Made by a program: the position numbers and the translations under genes. The notes under the pieces were generated by a model, which had not been told where the DNA came from, did no database searches, and saw nothing but the letters and a program-made list of their open reading frames with translations. From Pseudofrankia saprophytica (GTDB lineage: Bacteria > Actinomycetota > Actinomycetes > Frankiales > Frankiaceae): DNA of 64,000 nucleotides. Shown piece after piece: positions 15,234-25,633 of this stretch (its first letter is position 1; the number at the start of each line of letters is the position of its first letter). The stretch is taken from contig NZ_KI912266.1 in NCBI RefSeq assembly GCF_000235425.2, positions 5,391,217-5,455,216 of the forward strand, in the 5' to 3' direction.

Positions 15234-17054
15234 TCAGGCCCTCGCGGTGCGCGGATGGACGTCTGTCGGATCCCCGTGGATGCCCGGAGTGCCGGCAGTC
15301 GGCACGTGGCGGGTGCGGGCGGCACCGGGGATGGCGTCGAGCAGGGCGCGGGTGTACTCGTGTTCGGGACGGGCGAACAGTTCCGCCGTGCTGCCGGTCT
15401 CGACGATCCGGCCGGAGCGCATCACCGCGACCCGGTGGGCGATCTGGCGGACGACGGCCAGGTCGTGCGAGATGAACAGGTAGGCCACGCCGGTGTCGGC
15501 CTGCAGCCGCGCCAGCAGCTCGAGCACCTGGGCCTGTACCGAGACGTCCAGCGCGGAGACCGGCTCGTCGCAGACGACCAGCTCGGGGGCGAGCGCCAGC
15601 GCCCGGGCGATCGCGACCCGCTGACGCTGCCCGCCGGAGAGCTCCGCCGGGCGGCGGTCGACCATCGACGCGGGCAGCGCGACCCGGTCGAGCAGGTCCC
15701 GGACCCTGGCCAGGCGGGAGGCCCGGTCGCCGATGTGGAACACCCGCAACGGCTCGTTTATCACCTCTCCGATGGTGAACCTCGGGTCGAGGGATGCGTA
15801 GGGGTTCTGGTAGATGAGCTGGGCCCGCCGGCGCAGCGCCCGCAGCCGCCCGCCGCCGGCGCGGGTCACGTCGTCGCCGTCGAAGGTGATCCGCCCGCCG
15901 GTCGGGTCCACCAGCCGCAGCACGAGCCGGGCCGTCGTCGACTTTCCCGAGCCCGACTCGCCGACCAGCGCGAGCGTCTCGCCGCGGCTCACGGTGAAGC
16001 TGACGTCGTCGACGGCGCGCAGCAGCCGCGCCCCGCCGTCGGTCCTGGGCAGCGGGAAGTCCTTGACCAGGTGGTCCACCACGACCAGCGGCCGCGCACC
16101 ACCCACGCCCACCGCGGCCTGGGTGGCCGTCTTCGTGAGAGCGGCCGGCGGGCGGGCGGCCAGGGGCGGCAGCGAGCCGCGGGCCGCGGCCAGGCCGGGG
16201 GCGGCACGCAGCAGGCGGCGCGTGTACGGGTCGCGCGGGGCGTCGAGGATCCGCCCGGTCGGGCCGGTCTCGACGATCTTGCCGCGCGACATCACCGCGA
16301 TGCGCTGGGCGCGGTCGGCGGCGACGCCGAGGTCGTGGGTGACGAGCAGGACGGCGGTGCCGAGCTCGGTCGTCAGCCGTTCGAGGTGATCGAGGATGAG
16401 CCGCTGCACGGTCACGTCCAGCGCGCTGGTCGGCTCGTCGGCGATGATCAGGCTGGGCCCGGCGGCGATCGCGATGGCGATCAGCGCCCGCTGCCGCATC
16501 CCGCCGGACAGCTCGTGCGGGTACTGCCGGGCCCTGGTCGCCGGGTCCGGCAGGCCCGCCCGCTCCAGCAGCTCGACGGCGGCCCTGCCCGCCTCCCGGC
16601 GGCCGGCGAGCTGGTGGATCCGCAGCACCTCGGCGACCTGGTCGCCGATCCGCGCCACCGGGTTCAGCGAGACGGTCGGGTCCTGCGGGATGAGCCCGAT
16701 GCCCGCGCCGCGGATGGCACGCAGCTCCCCCGCCGGGAGCCCGACCAGGTCGTGGGCGCCGAACCGGACGCTGCCGGCGTCGATCCGGCCACCGGGTGGC
16801 AGCAGGCCGATCACGGCGTGCGCCGTCGTGCTCTTCCCGGACCCGGACTCGCCGACCAGCGCGACGATCTCCCCCGGGCGGATGTCGAGGTCGATCCCAC
16901 GGACGGCCGGGACCGGCCCGGTCCGGGTCTGGTACGAGACGGACAGCCCGCGGATCACGAGCAGGCTGTCGTTCTCCTGGTCGCTCCGCTCAGCAGCCGG
17001 TTCGGCCGGTTCGGCCGGTTCGGCCGCGGCGGGTCGGGCCGGGCCGCCGGTCAT
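15234..17054 (-). CDS. fused double ABC ATPase, DppD-DppF type
   Basis: 606 residues carrying two complete nucleotide-binding domains. First domain: Walker [10 protein letters not shown] near residue 66, signature LSGGMRQR, Walker [13 protein letters not shown]. Second domain from about residue 330: [37 protein letters not shown]. Both have H-loops. The ATG overlaps the upstream permease stop by 4 bases. Fusion of the two ATPases seen separately in the operon at 1594-3443 shows that this is a distinct importer. Its N-terminus carries a short AEPAEPAEP repeat. It energises uptake for the monooxygenases encoded downstream. Confidence 0.92.
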   Translation of the reverse strand: MTGGPARPAAAEPAEPAEPAAERSDQENDSLLVIRGLSVSYQTRTGPVPAVRGIDLDIRPGEIVALVGESGSGKSTTAHAVIGLLPPGGRIDAGSVRFGAHDLVGLPAGELRAIRGAGIGLIPQDPTVSLNPVARIGDQVAEVLRIHQLAGRREAGRAAVELLERAGLPDPATRARQYPHELSGGMRQRALIAIAIAAGPSLIIADEPTSALDVTVQRLILDHLERLTTELGTAVLLVTHDLGVAADRAQRIAVMSRGKIVETGPTGRILDAPRDPYTRRLLRAAPGLAAARGSLPPLAARPPAALTKTATQAAVGVGGARPLVVVDHLVKDFPLPRTDGGARLLRAVDDVSFTVSRGETLALVGESGSGKSTTARLVLRLVDPTGGRITFDGDDVTRAGGGRLRALRRRAQLIYQNPYASLDPRFTIGEVINEPLRVFHIGDRASRLARVRDLLDRVALPASMVDRRPAELSGGQRQRVAIARALALAPELVVCDEPVSALDVSVQAQVLELLARLQADTGVAYLFISHDLAVVRQIAHRVAVMRSGRIVETGSTAELFARPEHEYTRALLDAIPGAARTRHVPTAGTPGIHGDPTDVHPRTARA

Positions 17055-18019
17055 CGCTGGGTCGCCCATTCGCCGTCCAGCGCCCGGGCGATCCGGTTCG
17101 TCGACAGCACGGTCGCGGCCACCGTCAGGCCGGGCAGGGTCGAGAGCCACCAGGCGTTCGCCAGGTAGTTGCGTCCGCTCGAGATCAACGTTCCCCATTC
17201 CGGCGCGGGCGGGGCGGCGCCGTAGCCCAGGAAGCTCAGCGACGACACCGCCAGGACCGACACGCCGAAGTCGAGGGTCGCGAGCACGAGCACCGGCCCC
17301 ATCGCGTTCGGCAGCACGTGCCGGCCGAGCACGCTGTACCAGCGGGCGCCGATCGACCGGGCCGCCTCGACGTACGTCGCCTGGCGCACCTTGAGCACCT
17401 CGGCGCGCATCACCCGGGCGAAGCTGGCGACGCTCGCGATCCCGACCGCGATGGCCACCTTGACCGTGCCGTAGCCGAGCGCGGTGACCAGGGCTAGTGA
17501 CATGAACAGCCCCGGGATGGACAGCAGCACGTCGACGACGCGCATGATGACGTCCTCGGCCCAGCGGCCGACGAAGCCGGCGACGAGGCCGAGACCGCCG
17601 CCGACGACGAACGCGACGGCGACCGCGATGATCGTCGCCTTCAGTGACAGCGCGGCACCGTGCACGACACGGGCGAACACATCCCGGCCCAGCTCGTCGG
17701 TACCGAACCAGTGCTGGCCGCTGGGCCCCTGGAAGCGGCTGGTCGGTACGCCCAGCAGCGGGTCGCGGGAGGTGTAGAGCGCCGGCCAGAACGCGGCCAG
17801 CACCACCACGATCACCACGATCGCCGCCAGCACCAGGCCGGGCCGGTGCAGGAAGAACCGTCCGAGCCGGGGCAGGTCCACCCGGCGCCACGCCGAGGAC
17901 GGTTCCCGCCACGACTGCGCGAGCTTCCCGAGCTCGGCGTTCGGTTCGAGGTCCGCGCCGGCGTCTTCGGGGGCATCCGGCGCCGAGGGCGCCGGCTCGG
18001 TCGCGGCGGGGCGGGTCAC
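17051..18019 (-). CDS. ABC transporter permease, DppC-like
   Basis: 322 residues. A soluble N-terminal region of about 65 residues precedes the first membrane segment ([21 protein letters not shown]). [19 protein letters not shown] and the EAA-type loop [24 protein letters not shown] identify Dpp[20 protein letters not shown] is the C-terminal signature. GTG start, coupled by a 4-base overlap to the DppB gene, and its stop overlaps the ATPase start. Confidence 0.92.
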   Translation of the reverse strand: MTRPAATEPAPSAPDAPEDAGADLEPNAELGKLAQSWREPSSAWRRVDLPRLGRFFLHRPGLVLAAIVVIVVVLAAFWPALYTSRDPLLGVPTSRFQGPSGQHWFGTDELGRDVFARVVHGAALSLKATIIAVAVAFVVGGGLGLVAGFVGRWAEDVIMRVVDVLLSIPGLFMSLALVTALGYGTVKVAIAVGIASVASFARVMRAEVLKVRQATYVEAARSIGARWYSVLGRHVLPNAMGPVLVLATLDFGVSVLAVSSLSFLGYGAAPPAPEWGTLISSGRNYLANAWWLSTLPGLTVAATVLSTNRIARALDGEWATQR

Positions 18020-19059
18020 CGGGCGCTCCCCGCCACCGGCTCGATGGCCGACGTCGTCAGGACGCCGCCGCCCAGGGTCGGGTCCATCGGGGTGCTCTTT
18101 CTTCTGGAGGGACCGCGGCGGCCGGAGCCGACGGTGATCCTCGGGTCGAGGAGCGGGTACACGAGGTCGACGACCAGGTTGACCGTGATGAAGACGAACG
18201 CGCCGAAGACGACGACGCCCTGCACGACCGGGATGTCCTGCACGGTCACGGCGGCCGAGGTGATCCGACCGAGGCCGTTGCGGGAGAACACCGTCTCGAC
18301 GACGACGGCGTTCGCCATCAACTGGCCGGTCAGCACGCCGGTGATCGTCAGCGCGGGCAGCAGGGCGTTGCGCAGCGCGTGCCGCAGGTGCACCCGCGCC
18401 CGGCCCGCCCCCTTGGCCAGGGCGGTCTGGGCGTACGGCTCGGCGAGCGCGGTGAGCAGGCTCTTGGCGAGGATCTGCGCGACCATCGCGCCGGGCAGCA
18501 CCGCCAGGGTGACGGCCGGCAGTATCAGGCCGCGCAGCCCGTCGTTGCCGAAGGCGGGAAACAGCCTGATCCGGAACGAGAACAGCTGGACGAGCATCAA
18601 CCCGACCCAGAAGCCGGGGACCGACACCCCGAGCGCCGGCAGCGAGAGCAGAGCCTGGCGAAGCCATCGCTGGTTGGTGTAGGTCGCGACGAGCGCGATC
18701 GTGCCGCCGGCGAGGACCCCGATGGCGAGGGCCAGCCCGGTGAGTGCCAGCGTCGGCGGCAGCGCTTCGCTCATCACCGAGCTGACTGGGCGATTGGTCG
18801 ACACCGAGACGCCAAAGTCACCGCGCAGCGCCCTCGTCAGATAGTGGAGGTACTGCACCAGCACCGGCTCGTCGAAGCCGTACTGATATCTCAACCTCTC
18901 GATCTGCGCGGGGTCGATCCCCTGCGAGTCCATACCAGCACCGGCCATGGCCGTGACCGGGTCGCCCGGCAGGTAGTCGAGCACCAGGAACGTCACCGTG
19001 TAGGCCGCCCACAGCACGCCGACCGCCTGGGCGAGACGGCGAAGCACGTAGCGCCACAT
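18016..19059 (-). CDS. ABC transporter permease, DppB-like
   Basis: 347 residues starting at [17 protein letters not shown], the usual DppB N-terminus; an in-frame upstream extension has no support. The ATG is preceded by purine-rich GGAGAAG. Key features are [41 protein letters not shown] and the EAA loop [22 protein letters not shown]. It ends in [11 protein letters not shown] plus a short tail. It forms the transmembrane pore with the DppC-like protein encoded next. Confidence 0.92.
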   Translation of the reverse strand: MWRYVLRRLAQAVGVLWAAYTVTFLVLDYLPGDPVTAMAGAGMDSQGIDPAQIERLRYQYGFDEPVLVQYLHYLTRALRGDFGVSVSTNRPVSSVMSEALPPTLALTGLALAIGVLAGGTIALVATYTNQRWLRQALLSLPALGVSVPGFWVGLMLVQLFSFRIRLFPAFGNDGLRGLILPAVTLAVLPGAMVAQILAKSLLTALAEPYAQTALAKGAGRARVHLRHALRNALLPALTITGVLTGQLMANAVVVETVFSRNGLGRITSAAVTVQDIPVVQGVVVFGAFVFITVNLVVDLVYPLLDPRITVGSGRRGPSRRKSTPMDPTLGGGVLTTSAIEPVAGSAR

Positions 19060-19152
19060 CTTCTCCGCCGTCTCCTGTCGTCGTGTTCCTCGAAGCGGTC
19101 GCGCCCCCGCGGCCGGCTGGTCTCGCCGCCGGCCCCGCCCGCGCGGCCACAC

Positions 19153-19194
19153 CGCGGCCCCGCCGGCGGCCAGGTGACCGCGGGCGGGGCCGCG
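19153..19194 (-). terminator. GC-rich hairpin between binding-protein and permease genes
   Basis: Twelve-base perfect arms CGCGGCCCCGCC (19153-19164) and complement (19183-19194), loop 18 bases. It lies within the operon, 12 bases after the binding-protein stop. In such transport operons a hairpin here usually lets the binding protein be made in excess over the membrane subunits; that role is inferred. Confidence 0.6.
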
Positions 19195-19205
19195 TGCTCA
19201 GTCGG

Positions 19206-20834
19206 TCAGCTCTTCCAGGTGTCGTGCAGCTGGATGCGGCTGGACGCCTCGAACTTCAGGTCGTGGACGTTCTTGCCGACGCCGAGTTCGGTCTCGAGCT
19301 CGACGACCGGGACGACGTAGGCGTTGTCGACGACCAGCCGCTGAGCCCGCTCGACGAGCGCCGCGCGCTTCGTCGCGTCGGGCTCCGCGGCCTGCTGGGC
19401 GAGCACCGTGTCCAGCTCGGTCACCGGGATCTTGTACGCGTTGAGGCCCTTGGTGGAGTACTGGCTGCGCAGGATGTCCGGGTCGGCCCGGGTCAGGTTG
19501 CCCCACAGCACGTCGAAGTCGGCGCCCGTCAGGATCTGGGTGATCTGCGCGATCTGGAGCTGCTTCAGCTCGACCTGGACGCCGACGGCCTTGAGCTGCT
19601 GCTGGACCAGCTCCATCGCCGGCTGGTTGGTGGCGGCGTTGGCGAACCAGGTGATCGTCAGGGAGAGCGGGGCGCCGTCCTTCTGCCGGATCCCGTCGGC
19701 GCCAAGCTTCCAGCCCGCCGCGTCGAGCAGCGAGCCGGCCTTCGCCTTGTCGAAGGTGAGGCTGGAGCTGAGGTCGACGTAGCTAGGCGTGGTGTGCGAG
19801 AGGATGCTCGTCGCCGGCTTGGTCCCGGTCGGGAACACGGTGTCGACGATCTGCTGCCGGTCGATCGCCAGACCAATCGCCTTCCGCACGTTCGGGTCGG
19901 TGTAGGGCGCCTTGGAGTTGTTGAAGCTCAGGCCGAAGGGCACACCCGGGTTGGCCCGGGCCTGCAGCTGGGCGCCGCTGCCCTCCAGTGCCGCCTCGTC
20001 CGCCTGGGCCACGGCGCCGATCGCGTCGACCTGGCCGGACTGCAGGCTGGAGGTCCGCACACCGGCCTCCGGCACCACCTTGAACTCGAGCGCGTCCAGG
20101 TAGGCGTCACCGGACTTGGTGAACAGCGACGAGCCCCAGGTGTAGCCGGTGCGCTTCGTCAGCGAGATCGACTGGCTGGGCACGTACTTCGACAGCACGA
20201 ACGGCCCGGAGCCGATCACCCCGTCGCTGCAGCGCGCCTGCGGGGTCTTCTTGACGCTCGCCTCGGACACGATGCCGAGCGAGAACGTCGAGGTGGCCTG
20301 CAGGAACTGGGCGTTCGACTGCTGGAAGTCGATCTCGATGGTCTGGTCGTCGATCACCTTGCTGCCGGCGTAGCCACCCAGATAGCCGGCGCCCAGCTGG
20401 GCGAGGGCGCCCAGCTTGGGGATCGCCTCGAAGTTGTCCTTGACCACCTGCGCGGTCAGCGGCGTGCCGTCGCTGAACGTGACACCGGGCTTGAGGTGGA
20501 AGGTGAAGGACTTCGCGTCGGCACTGATCTCCCAGCTCCGCGCGAGCCAGGGAACGATCTTGCCCGTGTCGGGGTCCTGGTCGGTCAGCGAGTCGACGAG
20601 CTGGCGCGTCGAGTAGACCGTGTCGTTGCTGCCGACCTGCTGCGGGTCGACGCAGCCGATGTCCGAGCCGACCGCGAAGGTCAACGTGCCGCCGGGCTTC
20701 GGCGCGGCACTCGCGGGCGCGCCGCCGTCGGAGGAACCACCGGAACCACAGGCGCTCAGCAACGTCGTGCCGACGGCGAGCGCGGCCACAGCCACGGCCC
20801 ACCGGGTGGGTGCGGACTGTCTTGATTGATTCAC
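19206..20834 (-). CDS. ABC transporter substrate-binding lipoprotein, solute-binding family 5
   Basis: 542 residues. N-terminal signal with lipobox (ALAVGTTLLSACGS) places it outside the membrane by a lipid anchor. Family 5 landmarks: GGTLTFAVGSDIGCVDPQ, LARSWEISADAKSFTFHLKPGVTFSDGTPLTA, and NNSKAPYTDPNVRKAIGLAIDRQQIV. The GTG start is preceded by a GAGGAGGAGA run. It is the first gene of the leftward importer-monooxygenase operon and captures the substrate. Divergent to it is a stretch with a CACTTTGT inverted repeat that may bind the operon's regulator. Confidence 0.92.
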   Translation of the reverse strand: MNQSRQSAPTRWAVAVAALAVGTTLLSACGSGGSSDGGAPASAAPKPGGTLTFAVGSDIGCVDPQQVGSNDTVYSTRQLVDSLTDQDPDTGKIVPWLARSWEISADAKSFTFHLKPGVTFSDGTPLTAQVVKDNFEAIPKLGALAQLGAGYLGGYAGSKVIDDQTIEIDFQQSNAQFLQATSTFSLGIVSEASVKKTPQARCSDGVIGSGPFVLSKYVPSQSISLTKRTGYTWGSSLFTKSGDAYLDALEFKVVPEAGVRTSSLQSGQVDAIGAVAQADEAALEGSGAQLQARANPGVPFGLSFNNSKAPYTDPNVRKAIGLAIDRQQIVDTVFPTGTKPATSILSHTTPSYVDLSSSLTFDKAKAGSLLDAAGWKLGADGIRQKDGAPLSLTITWFANAATNQPAMELVQQQLKAVGVQVELKQLQIAQITQILTGADFDVLWGNLTRADPDILRSQYSTKGLNAYKIPVTELDTVLAQQAAEPDATKRAALVERAQRLVVDNAYVVPVVELETELGVGKNVHDLKFEASSRIQLHDTWKS

Positions 20835-20889
20835 GACGGTCTCTTCTCCTCCTCGTTGGACGACCGTCGGGGAACGCTAGCCAGCCAGG

Positions 20890-20920
20890 CACTTTGTCGT
20901 CAATTCCGATGAACAAAGTG
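20890..20920. promoter_or_regulatory. inverted repeat upstream of the transport operon
   Basis: CACTTTGT (20890-20897) and its complement ACAAAGTG (20913-20920) separated by 15 bases, in the only A/T-rich stretch upstream of the binding-protein gene start at 20834. Probably promoter plus operator of the seven-gene operon; the regulator is not encoded next to it. Confidence 0.45.
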
Positions 20921-21001
20921 AAAAAGTAGAGACATGACCGTGTCACAGGCGCGACCGGTCAGCGCACCCGACCCGTCGTCCGTCGACCCGGCGGCCTCAG
21001 C

Positions 21002-21616
21002 TCAGGTGGTCTGCACCGACGGGGGATGCCCGTTCCAGGTGACGAAGCAGGACGAGGTGGCGGCGCCGTCCCGGCTGAAGTCCACGCGCAGCCAGCCGTC
21101 GGCCTCCCAGGCCTGAACCCGCCAGTCCGGCTCCGGGGTCGCGGACACCAGCCGAGCCGAGGTCTCGGTCATCTCCAGCACGACCCGGCCGCCGGTCAGC
21201 TGGTAGCTCCGGACGGCGGCGCCGTTCGAGGTGGCCGGGGCCGCCGCGGGCGGCCGCGAGACCTGCCCGCCGGCGGACCCCGCCGGGCCACCGCCGGCGG
21301 TCACCCCGGCCGTTCCGGCCCCAGCTCCGGGCCCCGGCTCCCCCGCCGCCGGCCCGGACGTCGCGGGCGTCTCGACGGCGGGGCCGGGCGCGGTCGTCGC
21401 GGACACGCCGGCCGTGGGCGCGGTGGCGCTCGCAGCGACGGACGGGGAGATCAGCGGCCCGACCGGGACGGCCTTGGGCAGCCCCGCGGCCGTCTCCAGC
21501 GGGAGCGCTCGCTGGACGCCGAACCAGGAGACCAGGACGGCGAGCCCGGTGCCGATGGTCCACAGGGCGAGGCGGCGCAGCGACCTGGCCACGTCGGCAT
21601 GGTACAGGGCGGACAT
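21002..21616 (-). CDS. hypothetical membrane-anchored exported protein
   Basis: 204 residues, not recognised. A single N-terminal membrane segment (LALWTIGTGLAVLVSWFGV, about residues 17-36) is followed by a low-complexity Pro/Ala/Gly/Thr stretch of about 100 residues and a C-terminal domain of about 70 residues ending SRDGAATSSCFVTWNGHPPSV. This resembles a membrane-tethered sensor or surface protein. It is divergent from the OmpR-type response regulator, starts only 30 bases from it and may be its partner or target. Confidence 0.7.
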   Translation of the reverse strand: MSALYHADVARSLRRLALWTIGTGLAVLVSWFGVQRALPLETAAGLPKAVPVGPLISPSVAASATAPTAGVSATTAPGPAVETPATSGPAAGEPGPGAGAGTAGVTAGGGPAGSAGGQVSRPPAAAPATSNGAAVRSYQLTGGRVVLEMTETSARLVSATPEPDWRVQAWEADGWLRVDFSRDGAATSSCFVTWNGHPPSVQTT

Positions 21617-21646
21617 ATCGGTCGACGGGCTCTACGGTACGGCGGT

Positions 21647-22354
21647 ATGGCGACAGTGCTCGTGGTCGAGGATGATCCGTCGGTGCGGGCGGCGCTGGTC
21701 CGTCACCTCACCGCCGCCGGGCACGCGGTGCGCAGCGCCGGCGCCGCCCTGGACGCGATGCGCGAGGTCACGCAGGTCGGCTGCGACCTGGTCGTACTCG
21801 ACCTGGGACTGCCCGACCTCGACGGCGCCGCCGCGCTGCGCATGCTGCGCGGCGTGACCGACGTTCCGGTGGTGGTCGCCACCGCGCGCGACGACGACGC
21901 CAGCATCGTGCGGCTGCTCAACAGCGGCGCGGACGACTACCTCGTCAAGCCGTTCACGCCGGCGCACCTCAACGCCCGGGTCGCCGCCGTGCTGCGCCGG
22001 GCGAGCCCGGCCGGGCGGGACGCCGCGGGCCAGGCGACCGTCGCGAGCCCGCCGTTACGGGTCGCGGAGCTGGTCGTCGACGGCCGCCGCCGGACGGCGA
22101 CGCTGGCCGGCACGCCGCTCGACCTGACCCGCCGCGAGTTCGACCTGCTGGCCTACCTCGCCGCCCGCCCCGGGGTGGTGGTGACGCGCGACGAGCTGCT
22201 CGCGGCGGTGTGGCACCAGGCCTACGGCGGCGGCCAGACCATCGACGTGCACCTGTCGTGGCTGCGGCGCAAGCTCGGCGAGACGGCGGCCCGACCGCGC
22301 TACCTGCACACGGTGCGCGGGGTGGGCGTCAAGCTCGAGGCGCCGGCGGCATGA
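21647..22354 (+). CDS. OmpR/PhoB-family response regulator
   Basis: 235 residues. Receiver domain with the acidic pair in VVEDDPS, phospho-acceptor Asp in LVVLDLGLPDLDG, the Thr in VATARDD and Lys in YLVKPF. The C-terminal winged helix shows LTRREFDLLAYLAARPG, RDELLAAVW and IDVHLSWLRRKLGE...YLHTVRGVGVKL. The stop overlaps the kinase ATG by 4 bases, so the two are coupled. The genes downstream (secreted GH18 and GH64 enzymes) are plausible targets, though this is inference from position. Confidence 0.93.
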   Translation: MATVLVVEDDPSVRAALVRHLTAAGHAVRSAGAALDAMREVTQVGCDLVVLDLGLPDLDGAAALRMLRGVTDVPVVVATARDDDASIVRLLNSGADDYLVKPFTPAHLNARVAAVLRRASPAGRDAAGQATVASPPLRVAELVVDGRRRTATLAGTPLDLTRREFDLLAYLAARPGVVVTRDELLAAVWHQAYGGGQTIDVHLSWLRRKLGETAARPRYLHTVRGVGVKLEAPAA

Positions 22355-23808
22355 GGCGGGAGCTGATCCGGGTCTCGATCGCGGTCACGTCGATGGTGGC
22401 GCTGGCCTTCCTCATCCCACTCGCGCTGATCGTCGCCCAGACCGCGCGTGACCGCGCCTTCGTCCGGGCCGAGCGGACGGCCGCCGAGCTCGGGCCGGCC
22501 CTGGCGATCACCACCGACCCGTTCGCCCTCGACCGGGCACTCGCCACCACCCGCGGCGGGGCCGACGGCCTGGCCGCCGTCCACCTGCCCGCCACGGCCG
22601 GCGCGGGCGGCACGGGCGGCGCGCTGACCACGATCGGCCCGTCGCGGGTGACGCGTGAACAGTTGGCCGCCGTCGCGACTACCGGGCAGGCGGCGGTCCT
22701 CGACGCGCCGGGAGGCTCGGTCCTGCTACGCCCGGTGGCCGTGAGCGACGCGCGGATCGCCGTGGTCGAGGTGTTCGTGCCCGCCTCGTCGATGAATCAG
22801 GGAGTGCACACGGCCTGGCTGGTGCTCGGCGGGCTCGCGGTGGGCCTGGTCGCGATCTCGGTGCTGGTCGCCGACCGGCTGGCAAGCCGCACCGTGCGCG
22901 CGACCCGAGGGCTCGCCGCCACCGCCCGCCGGCTCGGCGCGGGCGACCTCGACGCCCGGGTGCCCACCTCGGGCACCGGGGTGCCGCCGGAGGTGCGCGA
23001 CGCGGCCATCGCGTTCAACACGATGGCCGACCGGGTCCGCCAGCTGCTCGCCGCCGAACGCGAGCTGGCGGCCGACCTGTCGCACCGCCTGCGGACCCCG
23101 CTGACCGTGCTGCGGCTCAACACCGCCGCGCTGGCCGACGCCGGCTCGGCCGACCAGGTCCAGCTGGCCGTCGAGCGGCTGGAGCGCGAGGTGGACCACA
23201 TCATCCGGGCGGCGCGCGACCGCGGCGCCGGCGGGCCGGCCGCGGCGAGCTGCGACGCGGCCGAGGTGGTCCGCGACCGGGTCGACTTCTGGTCGGTGCT
23301 CGCCGAGGACCAGGGACGCCCCTGGCGGCTGACCGGGGCCGCGGCCGACGCCGGCGACGCGCCGGTGCCCGTCGCCAGGGCCGAGCTGGTCGCCGCGCTC
23401 GACGCGCTGCTGGGCAACGTCTTCCAGCACACCGACGAGGGCGTCGGGTTCGCGGTCACCCTGCGGGCCGCGCCCGCCTCCGCCTCCGGTTCCGGTCCCG
23501 CCCTCGGTTCCGGTCCCGCCCTCGGCGCCGTCACCATCACGGTCGCGGACGCGGGCCCCGGCATCACCGACCCGGCCGAGGCGCTGCGGCGCGGCGCCGG
23601 GGCCGGCGGCGCCGGCTCCACCGGGCTGGGCCTGGACATCGCCCGCCGGGTGGCCGCGTCGACCGGCGGCGAGCTGACGGTCGGGCGGTCCGCGCTGGGC
23701 GGCGCCGAGATCCGGCTGCGCCTGCGCGCCACCGCCACCGCCGGCCACGGCGCGGGGCGGGCACGGCGGCGGAGACGGCGAAGCCGGCGCTGGCGCGCGC
23801 TTTCCTAA
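22351..23808 (+). CDS. sensor histidine kinase (HAMP, HisKA, HATPase)
   Basis: 485 residues. First membrane segment at about 10-30, extracytoplasmic part to about 150 without a known ligand domain, second segment at about 155-175 (AWLVLGGLAVGLVAISVLV). HAMP follows (RATRGLAATARRLGAGDLDARVP), then the phospho-acceptor His in LAADLSHRLRTPLTVLRLN, N-box LDALLGNVFQHTDEG, G1 DAGPGITDP and G2 GSTGLGLDIARRVA. The C-terminus is Arg-rich. It phosphorylates the response regulator encoded just upstream. Confidence 0.92.
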   Translation: MRRELIRVSIAVTSMVALAFLIPLALIVAQTARDRAFVRAERTAAELGPALAITTDPFALDRALATTRGGADGLAAVHLPATAGAGGTGGALTTIGPSRVTREQLAAVATTGQAAVLDAPGGSVLLRPVAVSDARIAVVEVFVPASSMNQGVHTAWLVLGGLAVGLVAISVLVADRLASRTVRATRGLAATARRLGAGDLDARVPTSGTGVPPEVRDAAIAFNTMADRVRQLLAAERELAADLSHRLRTPLTVLRLNTAALADAGSADQVQLAVERLEREVDHIIRAARDRGAGGPAAASCDAAEVVRDRVDFWSVLAEDQGRPWRLTGAAADAGDAPVPVARAELVAALDALLGNVFQHTDEGVGFAVTLRAAPASASGSGPALGSGPALGAVTITVADAGPGITDPAEALRRGAGAGGAGSTGLGLDIARRVAASTGGELTVGRSALGGAEIRLRLRATATAGHGAGRARRRRRRSRRWRALS

Positions 23809-23910
23809 GCCAGTCCTAAGAGACCTTCTCGGCTGCCTCAGGCGGGGCTGCGCCGGCCGGCGCGCTGGCTAGCGTCCGCCTGCGGGGGCTCCCAAGGAGG
23901 TCACACCACG

Positions 23911-25446
23911 ATGTCGTCGAAGCAGGGCCGGCACCGCCGACGCCGCCGGCAGATCATCTCCGGTACGGCGGTCGCGCTGGCGGCCGTGACCGGGCTCGTC
24001 CTGGCGCTCACCATTCCCGGCACCGCCTCCGCGTCGGTCTTCGGGGCGGCGTACGCGCGGACGGGGGCCTGGGAGACCGGCTACTCCGCCCAGTACCGGG
24101 TGACGAACACGACCGGGTCACCCCGCGGGTTCACCCTCGAGTTCGACCTGCCGGCCGGGGCGCGGCTCACCTCGCTGTGGAACGCCGAGCACCGGGTGGA
24201 CGGCCAGCACGTCACCGTCACCCCGCCGAAGTGGCAGCCCGAGCTCGCCCCCGACGCGGCCGTCGACGTCGGTTTCGTGGTGAGCACGCCGGGCGGCGTC
24301 GCCGACCCGACCGGATGCCGGATCGACGGCGGCCCGTGCGTGCCGTCCGGCGACCCGGGGCAGCCGACCTCGGCGCCACCGGTCGCCACCTCCGCCCCGC
24401 CGTCCGCGCCCTCGTCGCCGACCTCGCCGCCGGCGACCGCTCCGGCGACGCCCACGTCGGCGCCGCCGGCGACCACCGCGCCGCCGGCCACCACCCCGCC
24501 GGGCGGCGGGTCCGGTAGCGGATCCGGCCATTTCGCTCCCTACATCGACACCTCGCTGTACCCGCCGTACGACCTGGTCGCGGCCGCGCAGGCCACCGGT
24601 GTGCGGACCTACACGCTGGCGTTCGTGCTCGCGGGCGGTGGCGGCTGCTCCCCCAGGTGGGGCGGGGTGTCCGAGCTGAACCAGGACGGTGTGCCCGGCC
24701 AGATCGGCCGGCTGCGCGAGCTGGGCGGTGACGTGCGGGTCTCGTTCGGCGGCGCGAACGGCACCGAGCTCGCGGGTGCCTGCGGCAGCCCGGCCGCGCT
24801 GGCCGCCGCCTACGGCCAGGTGGTCAGCACCTACGGCCTGAGCCAGGTGGACTTCGACATCGAGGGCTCGTCGCTGTCCGACACGGCGGCGAACGACCGG
24901 CGCGCCCAGGCGATCGCCCAGCTCCAGCGGGACGCGTCGGCGCAGGGCCGGCGCCTCGACGTGTCGTTCACGCTGCCGGTGCTCCCCTCCGGGCTCACCC
25001 AGACCGGCGTGGCGCTGCTCGAGAACGCGCGGGAGCGCGGCGTCAGGGTCGACGCGGTCAACGTCATGGCGATGGACTTCGGCGACGGCGTCGCGCCGAA
25101 CCCCGACGGCCGGATGGGCGGTTACGCCATCGACTCGGTCACCGCCACGCAGGCCCAGGTGAGGGGCGTGTTCGGGCTCTCGGACGCAGAGGCCTGGTCG
25201 CGGCTCGCGGTCACCCCGATGATCGGCGTCAACGACGTGCGCACCGAGGTTTTCCGGCAGTCCGACGCCCGCCAGGTCGCCACGTTCGCCGCGCAGCACG
25301 GCCTGGCCTGGTGGTCCATGTGGTCGCTGACCCGCGACCAGCCGTGCCCCGGTGGGCCGGCCGACTACGCCCAGGCGACCTGCAGCAGCCTCACCCAGCA
25401 GCCGCTGGAGTTCACGCGGATCTTCGCCGCCGCCACCAGCGGCTAG
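23911..25446 (+). CDS. secreted GH18-family glycoside hydrolase with CBM2-like domain
   Basis: 511 residues. Signal peptide with Arg-rich start (residues 1-42, cleavage near ASA), then a domain with the pattern of a family 2 carbohydrate-binding module (YRVTNTTGSPRGFTLEFDLPAGARLTSLWNAE), a Pro/Thr/Ser linker (about 150-200) and a GH18 barrel. The catalytic strand reads VDFDIEG, matching DxDxE with the acid Glu present. This layout is common in Streptomyces and Frankia chitinases, exported to cleave chitin. AAGGAGG precedes the ATG. It follows the two-component genes by about 100 bases and precedes a GH64 gene. Confidence 0.88.
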   Translation: MSSKQGRHRRRRRQIISGTAVALAAVTGLVLALTIPGTASASVFGAAYARTGAWETGYSAQYRVTNTTGSPRGFTLEFDLPAGARLTSLWNAEHRVDGQHVTVTPPKWQPELAPDAAVDVGFVVSTPGGVADPTGCRIDGGPCVPSGDPGQPTSAPPVATSAPPSAPSSPTSPPATAPATPTSAPPATTAPPATTPPGGGSGSGSGHFAPYIDTSLYPPYDLVAAAQATGVRTYTLAFVLAGGGGCSPRWGGVSELNQDGVPGQIGRLRELGGDVRVSFGGANGTELAGACGSPAALAAAYGQVVSTYGLSQVDFDIEGSSLSDTAANDRRAQAIAQLQRDASAQGRRLDVSFTLPVLPSGLTQTGVALLENARERGVRVDAVNVMAMDFGDGVAPNPDGRMGGYAIDSVTATQAQVRGVFGLSDAEAWSRLAVTPMIGVNDVRTEVFRQSDARQVATFAAQHGLAWWSMWSLTRDQPCPGGPADYAQATCSSLTQQPLEFTRIFAAATSG

Positions 25447-25633
25447 CGAGCCCCGGTCGCGGCCACGCTGCCGCCGCGGCCGGCGTCGACGGCGGCCTCC
25501 TCCGTCCCCCTCCCGGGGCGCCGTCGACACCGCCGGCGGCGTCGACACCAGCCGTGTCGACGCCGTCGGTGCCATCGGTGCGGCCGGTGCCGCCCGAGGT
25601 TCTCGCCTTCAAGTCACCCCCGAGGAGACCGTG

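Noticed and set aside
13662-17168. 1168-codon plus-strand open frame
   Set aside because: Entirely antisense to the monooxygenase and ABC genes; typical of GC-rich genomes where antisense frames stay open.
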